Source of the DNA: Novosphingobium sp. JCM 18896
Lineage (GTDB): Bacteria > Pseudomonadota > Alphaproteobacteria > Sphingomonadales > Sphingomonadaceae
Assembly: GCF_025938095.1 (NCBI RefSeq)
Contig: NZ_JAPCZF010000007.1
Location: 1 to 64,000 of the forward strand
Reading direction: 5' to 3'
Length of the DNA: 64,000 nt
Positions 16,809-24,266 of this stretch are shown in pieces. The position numbers were made by a program, and so were the translations under genes. Positions within the stretch are counted from its first letter, which is position 1; the number at the start of each line of letters is the position of its first letter. Below the pieces are notes generated by a model. The model saw only the letters and a program-made list of their open reading frames with translations. It did not search any database and was not told the DNA's origin.

Positions 16809-18137
16809 GTGGGTAGCAGGGCAAAAACGATCGCGCTTGGCGCCGTATCGGCTCTCGCTTTGGCGAGCTCGCCGGCGGCCGCGCAGGTCATCTTCCCCGA
16901 TGGCAGCTCGACGCCGATCACGGACATCCAGATCGCCGACAATCCGCAAAGCTTCCTCGATGATGAGGTTCTGAAGGAAGCCCTGCGCAAGTCGCTCGAC
17001 ATCGAAGTGGTCAGCCGCAGCGACGTCCAGAAGGCCGATACCCGGGCCGCCGTGCGCGCGGCCTTCGACCAGTCGGCCGAAGACATCATCGCCACCTTCA
17101 ACCTGACCCAGGTGCCGGGCCTGCAGTTCCAGACGGCGGGCAACAAGTCCGCGGTCGAACAGGACGGCAGCCGCAACCTCGCGCGGATCGATCAGACCGC
17201 CGGCAACCGCGGCTGGGCCATCGTCAACCAGAACGGCGAAGACGGATCGGCCACGGTCCGCCAGGCGGACACCGGCGCGCCGTTCCAGGAATCGTTGAAC
17301 CGCGTCTACATCGGCCAGGTCGGCTATGCCACGCCTACGGGCAGCAACCTCTATTCGAACACGGCTGAGGTCAATCAGACCCACCGCAGCTTCGATCTGA
17401 GCTCGCAGGCCTTCAACGGCACCAATGCGGTCAACAATGCCACGATCCAGCAAGGTGGCATGCGCAACTTCAACTTCTCTTCGGTCAATGTCCCGACGAC
17501 CGGCGTCGGCGAGCAGAACCGCGCGCGCATCGATCAGCTGGGCGCCGGCAACGACGGCGTGATCCAGCAGGGCCTCGACAACGCAACGACCTTCGCCGCC
17601 GAGACCGGCGATACCGTCGGCAGCTTCAACAGCGCGATCCTCTACCAGGAAGGCTTCGGCAACCGCGGTGCCATCCTGCAGGAAGACTATGCCATTGCTA
17701 TCACCCGTCAGGTGGGCAGCAACAACGAGGCCTACGTTCGCCAGGACGGCGACGTGCTCGATAGCGGCAGCTTCAGCGAGATCGACCAGGGCAGCCTCGA
17801 CGGCGGCGATGCCGACGACAACTTCGCGGTCGTCTACCAGCGCGGCATGGCGCAGGAATCGACGATCCGCCAGCTGAGCAACAACAACACGGCCTACGTG
17901 TACCAGGCGCCGGGCTCGGCCTATGCCAAGTCGACGATCGAGCAGAAGGGCGGCGTCGGCAACTATGTCAGCGTGCTGCAGTCGGCCGCGGTCGGTACGG
18001 AAGGTCTCGCCGTGATCAGCGCGATCCTGCAGAACGGTTCGGGCAACGAGGCTTTCGTGTCGCAGACGGTCGTAGCCGGCAGCGTGAGCAACGTCACTCA
18101 AACGGGCAACGGCAACTTCGCTAACGTGCGGCAGTAA
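16809..18137 (+). CDS. Curlin-repeat protein with helical N-terminal domain, 442 aa
   Basis: GTG 16809 follows the strong site AGGAGG. Residues 1-26 are a signal peptide ending SSPAAAQ. Residues about 27-105 are not repeats: a helical, charged segment (FLDDEVLKEALRKSLDIEVV, AAVRAAFDQSAEDIIATFNL) that may attach the fibre to another partner. From about 110 onward curlin motifs run to the end (SAVEQDGSRNLARIDQTAG, AYVRQDG, AYVYQAPG), closing with VTQTGNGNFANVRQ. That closing motif is nearly identical to the C-terminus of the giant curlin, which suggests a shared docking strand. A role as nucleator or cap is inferred. Confidence 0.82.
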   Translation: MGSRAKTIALGAVSALALASSPAAAQVIFPDGSSTPITDIQIADNPQSFLDDEVLKEALRKSLDIEVVSRSDVQKADTRAAVRAAFDQSAEDIIATFNLTQVPGLQFQTAGNKSAVEQDGSRNLARIDQTAGNRGWAIVNQNGEDGSATVRQADTGAPFQESLNRVYIGQVGYATPTGSNLYSNTAEVNQTHRSFDLSSQAFNGTNAVNNATIQQGGMRNFNFSSVNVPTTGVGEQNRARIDQLGAGNDGVIQQGLDNATTFAAETGDTVGSFNSAILYQEGFGNRGAILQEDYAIAITRQVGSNNEAYVRQDGDVLDSGSFSEIDQGSLDGGDADDNFAVVYQRGMAQESTIRQLSNNNTAYVYQAPGSAYAKSTIEQKGGVGNYVSVLQSAAVGTEGLAVISAILQNGSGNEAFVSQTVVAGSVSNVTQTGNGNFANVRQ

Positions 18138-18162
18138 AGGTTGCTGTCGGAGGATACCTGAC

Positions 18163-18870
18163 ATGAGATTGCGAACCGTTCTGCTTGCCGGCGCCGCGCT
18201 TCTGGGTGCGACGTCCGCCTTTGCACAGCGTAGCGATCTCACGGTCGATCAGGTTTCGCCGGCTTCGAGCGGCTCGATGCAGCAGATCGGCGACGTCAAG
18301 TCCGTCCCCTCGAGCGGCATCAGCCAGGTTAGCCGTACGGCTAGTCCGGTTACTGCAAGTCAGGTAGTCAGCCCGCGCGCCGGTCAGGACCCGCGTTTCG
18401 GCCAAACCGCCCCGCGTGCTTCAAGCAACGCATCGACTTCGCAACTCGTCGACCGCAATACGCGTCCTGGCGTCGCCGCGCTGCCGCAGGGTCTTGTCGA
18501 CGCCTGCGACCGCGCCGCGGCAGGTCAAGGGCCGGCGCCCAAGGGCGTCGACTGCTCGATCGTCGTCCAGGCCGCGCCGCCAGTGGCCTTGGTCTCGGCC
18601 GAGGAATCGCTGCTGACCAACGCTACCGAGCGCGACGCCCAGCGCGCCGCCACCGAGCGGTTCGCACGCGGCAATGCCCCCGACGCGGGCGAGGTCGCGC
18701 TGCGTCTGTCGACCGGCGACATCGCGAACTCGCCCGTCGCCCAGGCCGTCGCCGCCCAGGCCGCGGCCCAGGCGCTGCAAAACGCTACGGGCGGTACCGG
18801 CACGGGCACTGGTGGCACGCCTGTGATTGTGCCCGGCGGCGGCACAGTTGCTCCGCCCACCGGCAACTGA
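18163..18870 (+). CDS. Unknown exported protein in the curli operon, 235 aa
   Basis: CGGAGG precedes the ATG. The signal peptide ends ATSAFAQ. The mature N-terminus has a few Q/S-rich strands resembling degenerate curlin motifs (LTVDQVSPASSGSMQQIGDV). The middle has two Cys (DACDRA, DCSIVVQ). An Ala/Gln-rich helical region (AVAAQAAAQALQNATGG) leads to a Gly/Thr/Pro-rich tail. I recognise no family. It lies between the third curlin-repeat gene and the CsgH-like gene, with only 6 bases to the latter, so it is probably a curli accessory protein specific to this lineage. Confidence 0.65.
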   Translation: MRLRTVLLAGAALLGATSAFAQRSDLTVDQVSPASSGSMQQIGDVKSVPSSGISQVSRTASPVTASQVVSPRAGQDPRFGQTAPRASSNASTSQLVDRNTRPGVAALPQGLVDACDRAAAGQGPAPKGVDCSIVVQAAPPVALVSAEESLLTNATERDAQRAATERFARGNAPDAGEVALRLSTGDIANSPVAQAVAAQAAAQALQNATGGTGTGTGGTPVIVPGGGTVAPPTGN

Positions 18871-18876
18871 TCGAAT

Positions 18877-19233
18877 ATGTTTCGCCGCATCATCTCGAGC
18901 TGTGCCGCAGTACTAGGCGGCTTGCTTTTGAGCGGCGCCAGTGAAGGAAGCACCGTGACAGAATGTTGGATCGCCGAGGAAGGGCAAATCTTTGTCGGCC
19001 ACGTCCAATCACCCGAAAGCTTTATCGCACGGTACGAGCTTGTCGGCGAAAAGCGGGGTCCCTCTGGCAACTCGGTCGTGCGTCAAGGCGGACAGGTAGC
19101 AGTAGAAGCAAATAAGCCAGCGCGGCTTTCGCAATTGTCCTTCGGCGCTTTGGGCGCCAATGACCACTACTCTGTGCATCTGCGTCTGTTTGATGGTGAC
19201 AAGCTCGTTGGCGAGAAGACCATCCAGAACTAG
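18877..19233 (+). CDS. csgH: CsgH-like periplasmic curli inhibitor, 118 aa
   Basis: CsgH/CsgC proteins are small periplasmic beta-sandwich chaperones that stop curlin from forming amyloid before export. A signal peptide with a small-residue end (LLLSGASEGS) is followed by TECWIAEEGQIFVGHVQSPE, YELVGEKRGPSG, QGGQVAVE and HYSVHLRLFDGDKLVGEK. This seven-strand pattern fits the alphaproteobacterial CsgH domain. There is no clear ribosome binding site, and the 6-base gap to the preceding stop suggests translational coupling. It closes the operon; no csgE is present in the window. Confidence 0.78.
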   Translation: MFRRIISSCAAVLGGLLLSGASEGSTVTECWIAEEGQIFVGHVQSPESFIARYELVGEKRGPSGNSVVRQGGQVAVEANKPARLSQLSFGALGANDHYSVHLRLFDGDKLVGEKTIQN

Positions 19234-19253
19234 TCTCAACAATTCCACTGCAG

Positions 19254-20111
19254 CTACTTGGTAAATAGCTCCCAAAGGGATCTGGCCGCCGGGCCGGCGG
19301 GCTCTTTGGTGCGGCAGACCAAAACCGAGGGATGAAATGGCATGTCGGCCGGAGGCGAGAACTGTATCAGTTTTCCGATTTCGAGTTGATCTTCGAGCAA
19401 ATGCGCCGGAAGCCTTGCCCAACCGGTCCCATCCAAAACGAGCGAGAGTTGCAGCATGCGGCTCGACACATGAATGCATCTCGGAGCGTGCTGACAGTCG
19501 ATGTGATGCGGATCGTCGATGAGAACGATCTGGGGCAGCGACGAGGGGCGTTCGGCCCCATGGAAAGCGGTCCCCGTGCGGCAAACCTCAACAAGCTCCA
19601 CGTCCTGGATGATCTCCCACTCAAGATCATCGGAACTCACCAATGTATTATCGAGGACCAAAGCGACGTTCACTTGGCCCGATCGCAGTAGCTCGCTACC
19701 TTTCGTGCCATCTGCGGCGATGAGTTCGAGCTTGGTGTTCGGGTAAGTGCTTGCGAGTTCAGCAATTATCGAGGACCAGAGTTCCTTGGGCGCGGCTTGA
19801 TCCACCGCGACTGAAATCTGGGGTTCAATGCCGGTCGCAAGGACTTCTGCAAGCTTGGCAAGCGCTTCATGCTCGGCCATCACAGACCTCGCCCTCAAGA
19901 CCAGCGCCTCGCCCCGATCGGTGAACTTCACTGTCCATGAAGGCCGCTCGAGAATTTCAAAGCCAACTGCCCGTTCGAGACGAGTGATGGCCATGCTGAC
20001 CGCGGGCTTGGTCCGCCCGTTGCGCTCGGCGGCTTTTCCCATCGAACCCGTTTCGTACACCGCAATGAGGTCTAAGAGCTCGACAGGTGAGAAATTTCGA
20101 TCCTGCGCCAC
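19254..20111 (-). CDS. LysR-family transcriptional regulator, 285 aa
   Basis: The N-terminal winged helix-turn-helix is LLDLIAVYETGSMGKAAERN followed by KPAVSMAITRLERAVGFEIL, the canonical LysR recognition region. The substrate-binding domain from about residue 95 begins PQISVAVDQAAPKELW and contains LLRSGQVNVALVLDN. It ends 20 bases from the curli operon in convergent orientation. LysR genes are often divergent from their targets; here the divergent side is a non-coding region with a repeat copy, so the target is not obvious. Control of curli is possible but unproven. Confidence 0.88.
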   Translation of the reverse strand: MAQDRNFSPVELLDLIAVYETGSMGKAAERNGRTKPAVSMAITRLERAVGFEILERPSWTVKFTDRGEALVLRARSVMAEHEALAKLAEVLATGIEPQISVAVDQAAPKELWSSIIAELASTYPNTKLELIAADGTKGSELLRSGQVNVALVLDNTLVSSDDLEWEIIQDVELVEVCRTGTAFHGAERPSSLPQIVLIDDPHHIDCQHAPRCIHVSSRMLQLSLVLDGTGWARLPAHLLEDQLEIGKLIQFSPPADMPFHPSVLVCRTKEPAGPAARSLWELFTK

Positions 20112-20431
20112 GTAGTCCTCAAGATGCTAAACCTATGTCGAACCGTCCGTCGGCCCACCCTCCTTAGAGCGGCCTTGGCATTCAGAGGCAAGTTCGAGGT
20201 TTTTGGCCGACAGCGAGCTTAGCTCTTCAGCGCAATCGTTGGCGGCTGCTACGCCAGCAGCAACCCGTAAGGGCAACATCACCCTAGCTACCAAATTTGA
20301 GTCAGCCGCAAGCTCATGAGATGATCGCCATCGGTTGGCTCAGTCTCTCACCAGAGCGTAGCACCTTCATGAATGTACGGCAGATTCCAGGGAGCGTTTT
20401 CAGACCGACGAATGTCTCCTTTGTTGGCGAA
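20112..20431. other. Intergenic region with one repeat copy
   Basis: No gene was recognised in these 320 bases between the LysR gene and the doc toxin gene. A diverged copy of the dispersed repeat lies at 20369-20429. Confidence 0.5.
20369..20429 (+). repeat. Dispersed palindromic repeat, copy F (diverged)
   Basis: The left arm TGAATGTACGGCAGATTCCA and right arm GACGAATGTCTCCTTTGTTG retain the spacing but have substitutions in both conserved arms. Confidence 0.45.
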
Positions 20432-20821
20432 TTAAGATAGCCTGACTCTGAACCATTCCGCCACGTCAGCCTCCGCTAGAGAGCCACTGGCCAGCGCCAG
20501 AACCATCCGAATGGCTTCGTCAGGTGCAAACGCGATTTGCGCCTCGTTCAAGGCGAGAAACAAGCGCGCCAATACCCATGCGGTGCGCTTGTTGCCGTCA
20601 GCAAAAGGATGATTGCGCGCCACGCCGTAAGCATAGGCTGCCGCCAGAGCGCAGAGATCGGTTTCGCCATAGCCCCACTGATTACGCGCTCGCGCCAGCG
20701 CCGACTCCAGTGCCGACGGGTCGCGAACGCCGACCGGACCACCATGCTCAGCCAACTGACGATCATGGATGGCCAAGGCGAGCTCGGCCTCGATCCAGAC
20801 CGGCTCTGCAACTTGTCCCAT
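20432..20821 (-). CDS. doc: Doc-type Fic-fold toxin, 129 aa
   Basis: Doc toxins phosphorylate elongation factor EF-Tu and arrest translation. The active-site motif HPFADGNKRTAW (HxFx[D/E]GNKR) is intact, preceded by ALAAAYAYGVARN. The N-terminus begins EPVWIEAELALAIHDRQLAE and continues GVRDPSALESALARARN, as in the family. ATG 20821 starts one base after the stop of the upstream antitoxin gene; a longer open frame upstream overlaps that gene and is rejected. Length matches phage P1 Doc (126 aa). It is probably active, since no key residue is missing. Confidence 0.92.
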   Translation of the reverse strand: MGQVAEPVWIEAELALAIHDRQLAEHGGPVGVRDPSALESALARARNQWGYGETDLCALAAAYAYGVARNHPFADGNKRTAWVLARLFLALNEAQIAFAPDEAIRMVLALASGSLAEADVAEWFRVRLS

Positions 20822-20822
20822 C

Positions 20823-21050
20823 TTACTTGGCCAGTACGCGCAGGATATCCCTGTCCTCACGCATGATCTGCTCCGCCAGCGCCATTTTAGCCTCGAATGA
20901 AGGATCGCCAGCGGTAATCCGGATACCATCGGGCGTCTCGGACACATACAACGTGTCGCCCACACCGGCACGCAACTTGGCGAGCAATTCCTTGGGCAAG
21001 ACGACACCGGCGGAATTGCCGATCTTGGTGATTTTGAGGCTCGCGTTCAT
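20823..21050 (-). CDS. AbrB/MazE-type antitoxin of the doc pair, 75 aa
   Basis: The protein opens LKITKIGNSAGVVLPKELLA, the swapped-hairpin SpoVT/AbrB DNA-binding fold found in MazE and related antitoxins. It continues GDTLYVSETPDGIRIT, then a C-terminal helix (KMALAEQIMREDRDILRVLA) likely to bind and block the toxin. It is first in the operon and one base from doc, the usual order. In phage P1, Doc is paired with Phd, a different fold, so this is a toxin-antitoxin pairing of mixed families. It probably represses its own promoter near 21060. Confidence 0.85.
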   Translation of the reverse strand: MNASLKITKIGNSAGVVLPKELLAKLRAGVGDTLYVSETPDGIRITAGDPSFEAKMALAEQIMREDRDILRVLAK

Positions 21051-21129
21051 ACGATAGTTATAACATGAAGCGCGAGGTTCTCAAGAGGCGTATCTTGCCC
21101 CCGGCCATCCGGGCCACAGGAGAAGCACC

Positions 21130-21762
21130 ATGGGACATTCAGATCTCGACCCCGCCGTACACGAACGGAGACCATGGAATGCGGGCCAGAATGTCGGGCC
21201 GAAGCGCCCGTTAAAGCCCCGCGACATCTGGGCCATTCGGTTCTACCTCGACGAGCATCGGCGACTACGCGATCGCGCGCTGTTCGACCTCGCCATCGAC
21301 AGCAAACTGCGCGGCTGCGACCTGGTCAAAATCAGGATCGGGGATGTTGTAAGCGGTGGCACGATCCGCAATCGATCCACTGTCATCCAGCAAAAGACCG
21401 GTCGCCCCGTGCAATTCGAGATTATGTCGGAGGCTCGCAAGAGCCTGACGGCGTGGCTCGAGCGACGCCGCGGGAATATACATGATTTTCTATTTCCCAG
21501 TCGCGTGGACTACCTCGGCCACTTAAGCACTCGGCAGTATGCCAGGCTCGTCGATGAATGGGTTTCGACGGTCGGTCTCGATCATCGGGAATACGGCACG
21601 CACTCGTTGCGTCGTACGAAGGCGTCTATCATCTACAAAGCCACCGGAAACCTGCGAGCCGTCCAAATCCTGCTTGGTCACACCAACATCGAGAACACGG
21701 TCCGCTACCTCGGCGTCGATATAGATGACGCCCTAACACTGTCCGAAAGGACAGAAATATGA
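21130..21762 (+). CDS. Tyrosine recombinase (catalytic domain only), 210 aa
   Basis: It cuts and rejoins DNA by a tyrosine nucleophile. Catalytic residues are visible: Arg in LAIDSKLRGCDL, Lys in VIQQKTGRP, HSLRRTKAS (HxxR), GHTNIENT (His) and the Tyr in VRYLGVD. The N-terminal core-binding domain of full integrases is missing, as in a group of short recombinases common in sphingomonads and other proteobacteria. AGGAGA lies before the ATG. It is followed at once by remnants of an IS3 element and umuC, suggesting a decayed mobile region. Confidence 0.88.
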   Translation: MGHSDLDPAVHERRPWNAGQNVGPKRPLKPRDIWAIRFYLDEHRRLRDRALFDLAIDSKLRGCDLVKIRIGDVVSGGTIRNRSTVIQQKTGRPVQFEIMSEARKSLTAWLERRRGNIHDFLFPSRVDYLGHLSTRQYARLVDEWVSTVGLDHREYGTHSLRRTKASIIYKATGNLRAVQILLGHTNIENTVRYLGVDIDDALTLSERTEI

Positions 21763-21808
21763 ATGATCACCGGCTCCTCGACCAGTTCGAGGGGCCGGTG
21801 CACACTTG

Positions 21809-21872
21809 TGAACCGATGGCGGCTATCAAGGCACGTCACGCGGTCGCTGGGTGACCGCAATGTCGGCGGCAG
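21809..21872 (+). repeat. Dispersed palindromic repeat, copy G
   Basis: The left arm is TGAACCGATGGCGGCTATCA and the right arm GTGACCGCAATGTCGGCGGC. It sits between the recombinase gene and the IS3 remnant. Confidence 0.6.
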
Positions 21873-21966
21873 AGGCCTACAACGCGACCGAATCCAAGCA
21901 TGGCAGCTTGCGACCAACATACGCCGTTCGTCGCCAGATGCGGGAACGTCAGCTTGTGCCAAGACC

Positions 21967-22310
21967 CACCGTTCGGCAGACATCAAACCTCGCAAGCACA
22001 AGCCCGAGGAGATTATCGGTAAGCTGCGTGAGGCGGAGATCGTGTTAGCGCAAGGTGGGACGGTGGTTAACGCTTGCCGCCGGATCGGCGTCACCGAACA
22101 GAGCTGCTATCGCTAGCGCAAGGAAAGTGGCGGCCTGACGAATGGATCAGGCCCGGCGGATGAAGTACCTGGAGAGCGAGAATGCCCGGCTACGGCAAGC
22201 GGTGTCGGACCTGACGCTCTACAAGCTGTTCCTACAGGAGGCCGCCAAGGGAGATACTACTGAGCCCCGCGCGTCGACGGCGCTGTATCGATCACATCCG
22301 AGGGGTGATG
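21967..22310 (+). pseudogene. IS3-family transposase OrfA remnant with OrfB start
   Basis: One frame reads KPEEIIGKLREAEIVLAQGG then ACRRIGVTEQSCYR, the IS3 OrfA helix-turn-helix, and stops at TAG (22114-22116) where the family has a Trp codon. The protein pattern resumes in another frame (QARRMKYLESENARLRQAVS then LYKLFLQEAAKG). So there is one nonsense mutation and one frameshift. A short stretch like the OrfB beginning (SPARRRRCIDHIRGV) follows and is cut off. The terminal repeats cannot be placed. Confidence 0.8.
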
Positions 22311-22326
22311 GCTGTCGCCGCCGACC

Positions 22327-22644
22327 AATGACCCCCGTGTCATCTTGCGCATCGTCAGCCAGATGACGGAGGCCATGTTTCAGCCGGGGGGCGTCTATAC
22401 GAAATGCGGCGTGCTGTCGGAGGACCTGACGCCGGTAGAAGCGGGCCAGGCCGACCTATTCGCCGCGCCCGACCCTCGGGCCCCGGCATTGCTGGCCGCC
22501 ATAGACGGCCCGAATAGCCGTTTCGGTCGCAACACCATCACGCTTGCAGCTCAAGGCCACGGCGCGAAGGCTTTCGACACCAAACGCAGTCAGAAAAGCC
22601 CGGCCTGGACGACGCGAATCAGCGAGATTCCAGTGGCGCGATAG
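22327..22644 (+). pseudogene. umuC: C-terminal fragment of DNA polymerase V subunit UmuC
   Basis: The frame reads NDPRVILRIVSQMTEAMFQP, YTKCGVLSEDLTP, GQADLFA, AIDGPNSRFGRNTITLAAQG and WTTRISEIPVAR, matching the little-finger/DUF4113 end of UmuC, the error-prone polymerase of the SOS response. About three quarters of the gene, including the catalytic palm, is absent; IS3 sequence abuts its left side. It is a dead fragment, probably truncated by the IS3 insertion and later loss. Confidence 0.8.
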
Positions 22645-22694
22645 CTCATGCCACGACCACAATGAATTTCGGGATGCTCTTAGCTATAGCCCGC

Positions 22695-22994
22695 TTAAAT
22701 TGGCAGCTCAGGCAAATAAACATGTAAAGATTGTTCATTACGGGCAACCCCGCCGAGGCGCGAAAATGCCTCGATCCGATCTTCGGAAGTAAGGAATTCG
22801 CGGTAAAACGCCGCCCGTTCCTCGCGAAGATTGGCTTCCAGTTCCTCGGAGCTTTCGGTCGAGCTTTCATAAAAAAAGCTCACGGCACTGTCATAGTTTT
22901 CGAAAATGCCACCCTGTTCAACAAACACTGTTTCCAGATAATCCGTCGTATAAGGATACCTTTCCTTTAGCCCAGCAAGGTTGCCCTCGGTCAT
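22695..22994 (-). CDS. Small acidic protein, possible CdiI-type immunity protein, 99 aa
   Basis: The sequence (LKERYPYTTDYLETVFVEQG, then FFYESSTESSEELEANLREE) resembles the acidic, helical immunity proteins of contact-dependent inhibition systems, which begin with a YPxLxxFLxxYF-type motif followed by Glu-rich helices. The resemblance is moderate. The ATG overlaps the stop of the upstream gene (TGATG), so the two are translated together. No toxin gene (CdiA or polymorphic toxin) is visible, so it would be an orphan. An alternative is an unrelated small cytosolic protein. Confidence 0.5.
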   Translation of the reverse strand: MTEGNLAGLKERYPYTTDYLETVFVEQGGIFENYDSAVSFFYESSTESSEELEANLREERAAFYREFLTSEDRIEAFSRLGGVARNEQSLHVYLPELPI

Positions 22995-23227
22995 CACTGC
23001 ACGCCTTCGGGAAGACAGATGAAATTATAGGCGGGATCGATGTCGGGGGGCGACACCAGCACTATCACCTTGTCTGGCGAAACCGAAGCGGGCACCTTTT
23101 TCAGTACCACGCGGATTCCATTCGCAGAGTACACCGTGTTCGCCTTTTTTATGTAGATGCCATATAACCAAGCCGGATCGACCTGGAAATTAAATTGCCT
23201 GAGAATGATCTGCTTGCCATCAGACAT
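22994..23227 (-). CDS. Unknown small protein, 77 aa
   Basis: The protein runs from MSDGKQIILRQFNFQVDPAW through a middle of alternating strands (GIRVVLKKVPASV, DKVIVLVSPPDID) to ICLPEGVQ. It has no signal peptide or membrane segment and no recognised family. It is the first gene of a coupled pair with the possible immunity gene. An in-frame stop lies just upstream of its ATG, so it is not the visible tail of a longer open frame. Base composition is poorer in G/C than the flanks, consistent with acquisition. Confidence 0.5.
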   Translation of the reverse strand: MSDGKQIILRQFNFQVDPAWLYGIYIKKANTVYSANGIRVVLKKVPASVSPDKVIVLVSPPDIDPAYNFICLPEGVQ

Positions 23228-23423
23228 GCCCGCTAGGTCTGGTCAAGGCTGGGATAGCCATATCGCGACCGCATCTGATCCTCAGCGGCAAGTGCGCGAT
23301 TGATGAAATAGCTGGCATCCCATTCGTACCAGTAGGAGCTGGCGCAGGTTAAGCGCATCTCCCTTGAAGAGACAACGCAACGCAAAGGGCTGAAGCACTG
23401 ACAACATGTGCTCGGTGAGCAAT

Positions 23424-24266
23424 TTACTCAGGGGCAACATAAGCACCAGATATCCAGTGGCCACTTCCAGCCATGATAAATTCGCCATTTGGGCCCATCG
23501 AAAAGCGCGCGTGCGACGATAGGGCGGATCGAATGCCGGCATCGATGACTGAATCAGCGCCACAATCTTTTGAAGCTGACTTGCTGGACGCCTCGATAAC
23601 CCAACCGCTTTGCCGCCAAGTTCCTGACAACGTGCCACAATCCGCAGTTGCCCGCCATTCCTCGTCGTCAAAATCAATAAAACTGGACGTGATCTGACGG
23701 CTTTGCGGCAGATATCGGCCATCAACGGCGAGGAGTTCGATCCGCTTACCCTTCAACATCGGCGCTGCATTCGTGACTGGCGCCTTGTCGTCGGACACAC
23801 GTCGCAGGCTCAAACTATGACCGCCTCCTTGTAATGTTGCACCGCTGTCCCCGGCGAAGATAACCGCAGGAGACGCCCGCATCACTCTGCTGAGCACGGC
23901 CTCCTGCGCATTTACGATCTCGCCGCACGACAGCAAGGTTGGAGGACCTGGCTGCGTATAATATCGGCCTTCGTGAAAAACCGCGATTCCGAACAGGCTA
24001 TTACAGCCTGCATTAGCGCCATAGTTACTCGGCATGATGGAAAGGTCCGTTGGACGGCGGTTGCCTTCCGGTGCTGACGCCGAGGGTTTGCCGTCGAACG
24101 CCGTAATGATCCATCGCCCTTCGAAGGCGGGAGGCGCCGCCGTAGATGCCGGCGTGCCACTCGCGTCACTTCTGGAGTTTTGGGGTGGCACAGGATCACT
24201 GGTCGGCGAACAACCGGCAAGGATGGCTGCCGCTAGTCCGATCGAAGGGCTGGAAAGTTGCTTCAT
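23424..24266 (-). CDS. META-domain lipoprotein (HslJ-like), 280 aa
   Basis: A lipoprotein signal with lipobox LAGC lies in the first 19 residues. The META domain follows: FEGRWIITAFDGKPSA, SNYGANAGCNSLFGIAVF, TLLSCGEIVNAQEAVLSRVM. A second, poorer copy may occupy residues about 165-280 (KRIELLAVDGRYLP, CGTLSGTWRQSGWV). META/HslJ proteins are envelope stress or heat-shock lipoproteins of unclear mechanism. The start overlaps the stop of the large upstream gene by one base (TGATG), so translation is coupled. Confidence 0.8.
   Translation of the reverse strand: MKQLSSPSIGLAAAILAGCSPTSDPVPPQNSRSDASGTPASTAAPPAFEGRWIITAFDGKPSASAPEGNRRPTDLSIMPSNYGANAGCNSLFGIAVFHEGRYYTQPGPPTLLSCGEIVNAQEAVLSRVMRASPAVIFAGDSGATLQGGGHSLSLRRVSDDKAPVTNAAPMLKGKRIELLAVDGRYLPQSRQITSSFIDFDDEEWRATADCGTLSGTWRQSGWVIEASSKSASKDCGADSVIDAGIRSALSSHARFSMGPNGEFIMAGSGHWISGAYVAPE

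Noticed and set aside
16647..18242. Long open frame antisense to the third curlin-repeat gene, and similar ones antisense to the first (13754-15001)
   Set aside because: Open only because the repetitive GC-rich codons of the + strand leave few stops on the other strand; no signal peptide, ribosome binding site or known fold.
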